Shown: positions 26,246 through 32,671 of the stretch, piece by piece
How positions within the stretch are numbered: position 1 is the stretch's first letter
Layout of the letters: every line of letters begins with the position of its first letter
Source of the DNA: Deltaproteobacteria bacterium
Lineage (GTDB): Bacteria > Myxococcota > Kuafuiibacteriia > Kuafuiibacteriales > Kuafuiibacteriaceae
Assembly (NCBI GenBank): GCA_016703535.1
Contig: JADJBV010000001.1
Location: 1,302,001 to 1,366,000 of the forward strand
Length of the DNA: 64,000 bases
Direction: 5' to 3'
Notes under the pieces: model-generated
Seen by the model: the letters and a program-made list of their open reading frames with translations, nothing else
Database searches by the model: none
What the model was told of the DNA's origin: nothing
Made by a program: the position numbers and the translations under genes

Positions 26246-27970
26246 GTGTCGGACCCCTCACCACCTCCCAGCGGCGGCAACAACGGTCCACCCAAGCCGC
26301 GTTCGCCGGGATCCAGCACCCTCGATCCGCTGATCGGCCGGGTGCTCCTCGATCGCTACGAGGTCCTGCAGCGGATCGGCTCGGGCGGCATGGGGGCGGT
26401 CTACGTTGGCCGGCAACGGGCGGTCGATCGCCGAGTGGCGCTGAAGGTCTTGCGCTCCGATCTGCTCGCCAATGATCACGTGCGCCAGCGGTTTCGGCGG
26501 GAGGCTGAGATCATGGCCAAGCTCAAGCACCCCAACACGGTGCAGCTCATCGACTACGGTGAGACCGAAGACGGCTTGGCGGTGATGGTGCTCGAGCTGC
26601 TCGAAGGCAAGCCGCTCAACGATCGCCTCAAGGAGGGGCCGCTCCCCCTCATCGAGTGCCTGAAGGTCGGCGAAGAGATCTCGGCCTCACTGGCCGAGGC
26701 GCACCTCTACGGCATGGTGCACCGGGATCTGAAGCCGGCGAACATCTTCTTGGCCCGCTCGGGTCCGTCGGTGCACGCCAAGGTCTTGGACTTCGGCATC
26801 GCGCGCCTCCTCGATGAAGAAGCCACCCGCTTGACCTCCACCGGTCAGGTCTTCGGGACGCCGCGCTACATGTCCCCCGAGCAGGCGATGTCCACCGGCG
26901 ACGTCGACCCCAGGAGTGATCTCTATTCGCTCGGCTTGATCATCTACGAATGTGCGGTGGGCCAGCCGCCGTTCGTGGCCCAGACTTCTATTCAATATCT
27001 CTCGGCCCACACGACCCAAGCCCCACCCAAACTCCGGGACGCAATGCCCGACGCGCCGGTGGCGTTGGAGTCCTTGGTGGACGCCTGTTTGGCCAAGGAG
27101 CCCAACGATCGCCCGGCCAGCGCCGAGGACGTCGGCCGCGCCCTGCAGGCGATCCGTCGAGGCCTCGAGACCGGGACCGACACTCAGCCGATGATCATCA
27201 AGGGCGGCACCCGGCCGCCCGACAAGGCAACCGAAGGACTGGCGGTGCCCATCGGCCCGGGCCCGGGAGCGCGGCCAGCAAAAGGGGGCCTCCCGCTCGG
27301 CGCGGTGGCCGGCGGTTTGGTGGTGGTGGCGGCCCTCGTGGCTGGGATCGCCTACGCGGTGTTGCGCCCCGAAAAGCCCCTTTTGGTGGTGGCCCTGGAC
27401 GCGGGTGCGATCGCCCAGCGCCCCGACCTGGGGGTCCCCGGCCGGGCCGACGCCGGCCTGGTGGTCGCCGCGATCGATCGACCGGACGCCGGGGACGAGC
27501 CGGCTGAACCCGAGGACGCGGGCCAAGCTCCCTCGGATCCGGGCGACGCGGGCCTCGAGCCGGCCGACGAGCCGGTGGATCCGCCGCCGAGCAAGGGCAA
27601 ACACGGCAAGCCCAAGCGGGACGCGGGCGTGCGCCAGAAGGTGGTCAACCCGCCCCCGGGTGGCGGGGCCATCACCGGCCCGGCGGGCCTGGTCATCGAG
27701 ACCGATGACGACGACGGCGTGAACCTGGTGAAGTTGGCCAAAAACTGCAAAACCTCGGTCTATACGGGGCTTGGCAAGGTCTCGACCCAACGTTGCCCGG
27801 CGGATTGTGCCTTGATCATCGACGCCCAATGCGCGGGCCAGACCCCGGCCGAGGATCGGCCGGTGCCCCCTGGGCGCCGCAATGTCTCGGTCGTCTGCGG
27901 GGATAAGGTGGTTCGCACGGGCACGGTCCGCTTCGAGGCCGACGAAACCTCCATGTTTACTTGCCGCTAG
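26246..27970 (+). CDS. Receptor Ser/Thr protein kinase, canonical HRDLKPAN type
   Basis: 574 aa from GTG 26246 (an upstream GTG at 26108 is possible). The kinase domain starts at DRYEVLQRIGSGGMGAVYVG, with VALKVL, HRDLKPAN near 159, DFG near 182 and MSPE. The catalytic loop keeps the Lys missing from the other three kinases here, so it belongs to a different lineage. A transmembrane helix near 351-375 (GAVAGGLVVVAALVAGIAYA) is followed by an acidic, Pro/Asp-rich stalk and a small C-terminal Cys-containing domain (KNCKTSVYTG, RCPADCALIIDAQC, FTC). Lies between prkA and the DUF444 gene, so it may control that stress module (inference). Confidence 0.88.
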   Translation: MSDPSPPPSGGNNGPPKPRSPGSSTLDPLIGRVLLDRYEVLQRIGSGGMGAVYVGRQRAVDRRVALKVLRSDLLANDHVRQRFRREAEIMAKLKHPNTVQLIDYGETEDGLAVMVLELLEGKPLNDRLKEGPLPLIECLKVGEEISASLAEAHLYGMVHRDLKPANIFLARSGPSVHAKVLDFGIARLLDEEATRLTSTGQVFGTPRYMSPEQAMSTGDVDPRSDLYSLGLIIYECAVGQPPFVAQTSIQYLSAHTTQAPPKLRDAMPDAPVALESLVDACLAKEPNDRPASAEDVGRALQAIRRGLETGTDTQPMIIKGGTRPPDKATEGLAVPIGPGPGARPAKGGLPLGAVAGGLVVVAALVAGIAYAVLRPEKPLLVVALDAGAIAQRPDLGVPGRADAGLVVAAIDRPDAGDEPAEPEDAGQAPSDPGDAGLEPADEPVDPPPSKGKHGKPKRDAGVRQKVVNPPPGGGAITGPAGLVIETDDDDGVNLVKLAKNCKTSVYTGLGKVSTQRCPADCALIIDAQCAGQTPAEDRPVPPGRRNVSVVCGDKVVRTGTVRFEADETSMFTCR

Positions 27971-28028
27971 GTCGAACGCCTGATGGCCTGACACATGGCG
28001 TCATGACCCTTGACAGCTTGGGCGGGAA

Positions 28029-28100
28029 TTCGAGAAGGTGCACATCTGTAGGGTGTAGTGGGCTCCGGCCCGTGACTCTCGAACGTGCACTGTCGTAGTC
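28029..28100. promoter_or_regulatory. Operator-like repeats upstream of an orphan two-gene unit
   Basis: Two related sites lie about 48 bases apart: TTCGAGA (28029-28035) leading to GTGCAC (28038-28043), and TCTCGAA (28077-28083) leading to GTGCAC (28085-28090). TTCGAGA/TCTCGAA is an inverted repeat; GTGCAC is itself a palindrome, and each is followed by a TGTAG or CGTAG. TTGACA at about 28012-28017 could be a -35 element. The layout suggests a regulator binding site for the gene at 28130. Confidence 0.4.
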
Positions 28101-28129
28101 TGATGTGAACGACGCAGTAGGTTTTCAAA

Positions 28130-28525
28130 ATGGCGACCCTCGATAAGCTCCCCCTCCAAAAGACGACCCTCCCGGGCGTGGTCACGGTCGATCCCGGTCA
28201 CACGGGTGGGCAAGCGCGGCAGGTCCCCGAGACGCTGGTTGTGCCGCCCACCACCCAGGTGATCTTGCCGGAGACCCAGGACGTCCGCTCCAGCCCCGGG
28301 AAAAACGCGGCGCTGGGGTTGTTGAGCCGCCAGCAAAAGGTCGGCGGCAAGCGGCAGAAGGCGTATCCCTTCAAGCCCATCACCATCGACTCGGTCGCGG
28401 TCAAGGCTCTGGTCACCGCCGTCGGGCCGGCCATCGCCCAGCTGCAGAAGCTCTTCACCCAAGACCCCGCCGCGTTCCACGCCAACGCTCAGCTCGCCTT
28501 CGCCGGGCAAGAGAAGGTGGCCTAG
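28130..28525 (+). CDS. Hypothetical protein between prkA and DUF444 genes
   Basis: 131 aa, ATG start. No signal peptide or membrane segment. The first half is Pro/Thr-rich and probably flexible (TLPGVVTVDPGHTGG, VVPPTTQVILPET); the second half is helical (VKALVTAVGPAIAQLQKLF). No family recognised. The stop is immediately followed by the start of the next gene (TAGATG), so the two are coupled. Position inside a PrkA-DUF444 locus suggests a role in the same stress or dormancy response, but this is context only. Confidence 0.6.
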   Translation: MATLDKLPLQKTTLPGVVTVDPGHTGGQARQVPETLVVPPTTQVILPETQDVRSSPGKNAALGLLSRQQKVGGKRQKAYPFKPITIDSVAVKALVTAVGPAIAQLQKLFTQDPAAFHANAQLAFAGQEKVA

Positions 28526-28957
28526 ATGGCGGAGACCACGGCACACAACAACCCCGCCCCGTCCGCGCCCGGCGATCTGCGGGTGATGTGGGATCTCTCC
28601 ATCAAGCCGATGCTCCAGTCCTTCGTGAAGGTCCCGGGCCAAAACCGGGAGAAGAAGGAGTTCGCGGGCTACCTGGAGGCCATCGAGACCATGGAGCGCA
28701 CGGCCCTGGCGCCGGCCTTCATCGAGTTTTTGGCCCGGGGCAAGCTCCTCGGCGAAAAGGTGCTCTTCGCGGAGCTCCAGACCCAACTCAAGGCCGGTGT
28801 CGTCAACGGCGACCAGCTCAAGATCGCGCTGAAGGCCTTCGACGCCTTGGCTCAGGCCATGGCCGCGGGTGACCCTGCTCGCTTCTCCTATCCGACCGAT
28901 CCCAGCAACCGGGCCCGCAACTACCTCCAGGCCCTGGCCTCGGCCCTTCATCGCTGA
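28526..28957 (+). CDS. Hypothetical helical protein between prkA and DUF444 genes
   Basis: 143 aa, ATG abutting the previous stop. No signal peptide. Mostly helical with charged heptad-like stretches (GYLEAIETMERTALAPAFIE, QTQLKAGVVNGDQLKIALK, FDALAQAMAAG). No family recognised. It lies directly upstream of the DUF444 gene, 45 bases away, on the same strand, and is probably cotranscribed with it. Could be an adaptor for PrkA or DUF444; inference only. Confidence 0.6.
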   Translation: MAETTAHNNPAPSAPGDLRVMWDLSIKPMLQSFVKVPGQNREKKEFAGYLEAIETMERTALAPAFIEFLARGKLLGEKVLFAELQTQLKAGVVNGDQLKIALKAFDALAQAMAAGDPARFSYPTDPSNRARNYLQALASALHR

Positions 28958-29002
28958 TCCCCGCTTTCGCCCGGAGCGAGGGGCCTGCTAGTCTGACCAG
29001 CG

Positions 29003-30118
29003 ATGGCCCTTCGGATCGAGACGGATCACGCCCGCTTCAAGGCGATCGTCCGCGGTAAAATCAAACAGAACCTGAAGAAGTACATCCAGAAGGGCGAGAT
29101 GATCGGCAAGCAGGGCCGGGACGTGGTCTCGATCCCGGTGCCGTCGATCGATCTGCCCCGCTTCAAGTTCGGCCACCGGGACACCGGCGGCACGGGCCAA
29201 GGTGAAGGTGAACCCGGCGACGTGCTCCAGCCCGGCCAGGTGGAGCCCGGAGAAGGGCAGGGCGCCGGCGACTCGGCGGGTGAACACCTCCTGGAGGTCG
29301 ACGTCACCATGGAGGAGCTGGCGGCGATGCTCGGCGAAGAGCTGCGCCTGCCCCGGATCCAGCCCAAGGGCAAAGAGCGGATCGAAGACGTCAAGTACCG
29401 CTACACCGGCATCAACACCTCGGGCCCCGAGTCGCTGCGCCACTTCAAGCGGACCTTCAAGCAGGCCCTCCGCCGCACCATCGCCTCGGGCACCTACAAC
29501 CCGGACGATCCGATGGTGATCCCCAACCGCTCCGATCGTCGGTATCGGACCTGGAAGGAGGTCGTCGAACCTCAAGCCAACGCGGTGATCATCTACATGA
29601 TGGACGTGTCGGGTTCGATGGGCGACGAGCAGAAGGAGATCGTGCGCATCGAGTCCTTCTGGATCGATACCTGGCTCCGCTCCCAATACAAAGGCATCGA
29701 GGCCCGCTACATCATCCACGACGCGATGGCCAAAGAGGTCGATCGGGAGACCTTCTTCCACACCCGGGAGTCGGGCGGCACCATGATCAGCTCGGCCTAC
29801 AAGTTGTGCTGGAAGTTGATCGAAGAGAACTACCCGCCCAGCCAGTGGAACATCTATCCCTTCCACTTCTCGGACGGCGACAACTGGTCGGCCGATGACA
29901 CCAACCAGTGCATCAACCTCTTGCGCCAAAGTGTGCTGCCCGCGGTGAACATGTTCTGCTACGGACAGGTCGAGTCGCCCTACGGCTCGGGCCAGTTCAT
30001 CAAGGACCTCAGAGAGGCCTTCCCGAAGACCAACGACGCTTCGGTGGTCACCTCGGAGATCAAGGACAAAGAGGCGATCTACGGCTCGATCCGCGACTTC
30101 CTCGGCGCCGGGCGCTGA
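29003..30118 (+). CDS. DUF444 (YeaH/YhbH-type) protein with VWA-like metal site
   Basis: 371 aa. Basic N-terminus (FKAIVRGKIKQNLKKYIQKG), a Gly/Pro/Glu-rich linker (about residues 65-95), then the conserved core with a DxSxS metal-site motif MDVSGSMG at about residues 200-207 and the downstream ISSAYKLCWKLIEENYPPSQ. DUF444 proteins (YeaH, YhbH) are encoded beside prkA and spoVR in many bacteria and act in starvation or stress survival, but their biochemical role is unknown. Here PrkA and DUF444 are separated by a receptor kinase and two orphan genes. Confidence 0.92.
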   Translation: MALRIETDHARFKAIVRGKIKQNLKKYIQKGEMIGKQGRDVVSIPVPSIDLPRFKFGHRDTGGTGQGEGEPGDVLQPGQVEPGEGQGAGDSAGEHLLEVDVTMEELAAMLGEELRLPRIQPKGKERIEDVKYRYTGINTSGPESLRHFKRTFKQALRRTIASGTYNPDDPMVIPNRSDRRYRTWKEVVEPQANAVIIYMMDVSGSMGDEQKEIVRIESFWIDTWLRSQYKGIEARYIIHDAMAKEVDRETFFHTRESGGTMISSAYKLCWKLIEENYPPSQWNIYPFHFSDGDNWSADDTNQCINLLRQSVLPAVNMFCYGQVESPYGSGQFIKDLREAFPKTNDASVVTSEIKDKEAIYGSIRDFLGAGR

Positions 30119-30172
30119 AAGCGCGATCACTCGGGTTGCCCTCCCGGCAGAGCCCCGCCACAATCCGCGCCC

Positions 30173-31351
30173 ATGAGGGCTGCCCAATTATTCCTCCTCC
30201 TCCCATCGCTGGTGTTGGCCGCGGCTTGCTCCGACGACGGCCGCTCCCAGGATCTTCCGCCGGGTGAGGCGACCCTCTCCTTGGATGGGCTGGTGACCGA
30301 ACAGGCCCGGGTTTTTTGTCAGCTGCTGTTCAGCTGCGAGCCGGACGGCTCGGACAACCTGGAGGCTCGGCTGATCTTGGAGACCCCCGCCAAGTGCCAG
30401 CAGTTCCTCTTGAGCTCCGGGACCTTCGACACCGGTGACCTGGTCCGAGCCGTGGAGGCTGGAGTGGTGCGCTACGACGGCGCCGCCGCCAAACGATGTG
30501 TGGCGGCGATCGGCCAGTCCTGCGAGTCTTTGGACTTCGAGACCTCACCCGAGGTCTGCGACACGGTCTTCGTCGGCACGGTCGCGGTGGGAGGCGCTTG
30601 CCAGCGATCCGAAGAGTGCAGCGGCGCGACCTTCTGCGCCAAGACCTCCAGCACCGCGGGTCCGGTGTGCCCGGGCCGCTGCACCGCTCGGCGCCCTCAA
30701 GGGGCCGAGTGCGACTCGAGCTCCCAATGTGATGACGCGGGCCTCACCGGGGCCCCGATCTGCACCTACACCCAGGAGGGCCAGGGCGGTTATATCGGCC
30801 GCTGCCGGGAGCGGAAGGTCGGCGCCGCGGCGAACGTTGGGCAGGTCTGTGGCTTCGATGAGGCCACCGCCACCACGACCCCGTGCGCCGAAGGCCTGGT
30901 GTGCGGCCGCAACCCCCGGGTTTGCGTGGCGCCCTTGGCCCGGGGTGCCTCTTGCAGCCCTGATTCCTCGATCTGCGCCGGCACCGACGCCTGCCGGCCC
31001 GAGAACCAAGGCGGAGCCCCCGTGTGTGGTCCGATCCAAGTGGTCAGCTCGGCGGGGACCTCTTGCGCCTCGCCCACCACCTACTGCAACCCGCTGTCGC
31101 TGTTGACCTGTGAGGCCGGGACCTGCGCGGCCACCCGGCCCCTGGGGGGCGGCCGGGGCAACAGCTGCGACCGGGGCGACTTTTCGCTGCCGTGTGATGC
31201 GGGGCTCTACTGCGCAGGCGCCGAAGGCAACCGCTTCTGTGAGTCCAAGCTGAACCTCGGTGAGGCCTGCGAATCAGAGGACGCTTGTTTGGATGGGAGC
31301 TGCGTAGACGGTCGTTGTGCGGCCCGGGACTGTCGGGCCTACTGGGAGTGA
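30173..31351 (+). CDS. Cys-rich secreted lipoprotein
   Basis: 392 aa. Lipoprotein signal (LLLPSLVLAAACSDDG, lipobox AAAC). The mature chain carries more than 30 Cys in repeated units (GGACQRSEECSGATFCAK, QGAECDSSSQCDD, GASCSPDSSICAG, LGEACESEDACLDGSC), the Dickkopf-like Cys-rich pattern common in large Myxococcota lipoproteins. Probably outer-membrane anchored and disulfide stabilised. Function unknown. Follows DUF444 by 55 bases on the same strand; converges with astA. Confidence 0.8.
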   Translation: MRAAQLFLLLPSLVLAAACSDDGRSQDLPPGEATLSLDGLVTEQARVFCQLLFSCEPDGSDNLEARLILETPAKCQQFLLSSGTFDTGDLVRAVEAGVVRYDGAAAKRCVAAIGQSCESLDFETSPEVCDTVFVGTVAVGGACQRSEECSGATFCAKTSSTAGPVCPGRCTARRPQGAECDSSSQCDDAGLTGAPICTYTQEGQGGYIGRCRERKVGAAANVGQVCGFDEATATTTPCAEGLVCGRNPRVCVAPLARGASCSPDSSICAGTDACRPENQGGAPVCGPIQVVSSAGTSCASPTTYCNPLSLLTCEAGTCAATRPLGGGRGNSCDRGDFSLPCDAGLYCAGAEGNRFCESKLNLGEACESEDACLDGSCVDGRCAARDCRAYWE

Positions 31352-31358
31352 TCTCGAC

Positions 31359-32492
31359 TCAGATCCGCACCGCCCAGAGGGGCGCGCTGGTCTTCAGCTT
31401 CAGCAACTTCTTGGTGCTCGGCGACAGCACCAGCTCGTCGCCGTCAAAGCGGACCGCGGCCACCAAGGCCCGAAAGCGGAAGGGCGCGTCCGCTTGGCCC
31501 ACGCCCAGGAGCGCCCGGGTCACGCCCTCGAGGGGCTGTCGGTCCAACACCTGAGCTTCGTCTTGGTCGCTGAGCTGCTCCTTGGCGACCCGGAAGCGGC
31601 GGCTCTCCTTGACCACCGTGATGTCGTCGGTCTTGGACTCGAAGTGGGGGCCGCCGTCGAAGGGATCGATGCGGTGGCTGTATTCGAAGCCCACGTTCTC
31701 CAGCATCCGCTTCACGCCTTTGGTGTCCTCGCCGACCTCGCCGATCAACTCCTGGACGTCGTCGGGGAGCAGGCTGGCCTGGATGTCCTGGGGGAAGAGG
31801 CTGATGATGAACTCTTTGTTGTCGTGGGAGAGCTTGTCCGCCTCTTGATAGGAGAGGCCGGTGAAGCGGCGGCCCAGGTGTTCCCAAAGACGAGAGCGCC
31901 CATCCGAAAGCAAAGGTGGCATCAACTCGGCGATCACCGAGTCCCGAAAGAGGCCGCGGTACATCGCCATGAACAAGAAGCGCACGAAGGAGAGGGGCTT
32001 GCCGAGGCCCCCCGAACGTAGCTCCGGATCGAGCACCAAGGCGCCGATCTCCGAGGGCCCGTCGTAGTTGAAGCCCAGGCGCAAAAAGGTGTGACGGAAG
32101 TGGCGATCCAAGGTCGCCGAATATCGTTCGTCCTCGATGACGTCGAAGAAGATGTGGGGCGCGTCGGGGTGCCCGTGTTGGGCGAAGATCATCGAGGTCC
32201 CAGCGATCCGCCCTGAGTCGAGGCCGGCCAAGACGAACATGTATTGGCAGCGGCCCGGATCGTCGATCGCCCCTTGAGAGGACAGGCGGCTCTGCTGGAT
32301 CAACAACTTCAGCGCCTTTCGGTCGTGGGGGAAGTTGACCGAGTTGAGGTGCCGCGACAGCTGGTAGAGGCCGTCCAGATCTTTGGGCTCGACCTCCCGG
32401 ATGAGGAAACGTTCCAGGCCCGGCGTGGAGGTGGTGGCTCTCCGGGCCCGGGGCTTTTTGGTCGGCCCGCCGTGAGCGCCCTTCGGAGTCAT
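31359..32492 (-). CDS. astA: Arginine N-succinyltransferase
   Basis: 377 aa. AstA family, GNAT-related: transfers succinyl from succinyl-CoA to arginine, first step of the arginine succinyltransferase pathway. Recognised from IREVEPKDLDGLYQLSRHLN, SRLSSQ, YMFVLAGLDSGRIAGTSMIF, the EIGALVLDPELRSGGLGKPL acyl-CoA site, and FEYSHRIDPFDGGPHF. The N-terminus has a basic 25-residue extension. The other ast genes are not in the window. Divergent from glnD across an AT-rich 180-base region. Confidence 0.9.
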   Translation of the reverse strand: MTPKGAHGGPTKKPRARRATTSTPGLERFLIREVEPKDLDGLYQLSRHLNSVNFPHDRKALKLLIQQSRLSSQGAIDDPGRCQYMFVLAGLDSGRIAGTSMIFAQHGHPDAPHIFFDVIEDERYSATLDRHFRHTFLRLGFNYDGPSEIGALVLDPELRSGGLGKPLSFVRFLFMAMYRGLFRDSVIAELMPPLLSDGRSRLWEHLGRRFTGLSYQEADKLSHDNKEFIISLFPQDIQASLLPDDVQELIGEVGEDTKGVKRMLENVGFEYSHRIDPFDGGPHFESKTDDITVVKESRRFRVAKEQLSDQDEAQVLDRQPLEGVTRALLGVGQADAPFRFRALVAAVRFDGDELVLSPSTKKLLKLKTSAPLWAVRI

Positions 32493-32550
32493 GGCGGGAA
32501 GTTATGCCAAGCGCACGAAGCTGGCGAGGTTGGGGCACCGGGCTGCGTCG

Positions 32551-32656
32551 GGTTGTATTGTAAGTATTTGAATTAAAACGATAAGTTGGACGTATTTCGG
32601 GGCCGGCGGGGGGCCTGTGGCCCGGGGCTTGGGCCCCGGCCGAGGTTTTTCGGCCG
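32551..32656. promoter_or_regulatory. AT-rich bidirectional control region and two overlapping hairpins
   Basis: Between astA and glnD lies an AT-rich island (about 32551-32598), the most AT-rich stretch I noticed. It could hold divergent promoters; TACAAT on the minus strand is a fair -10. It is followed by two hairpins: CCGGGGC-TTGG-GCCCCGG (32622-32639) and CGGCCGA-GGTTTT-TCGGCCG (32637-32656). They share bases 32637-32639, so they compete, as in an attenuator. They end 15 bases before the glnD GTG. Confidence 0.4.
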
Positions 32657-32671
32657 TGTTACAAGCCCAGG

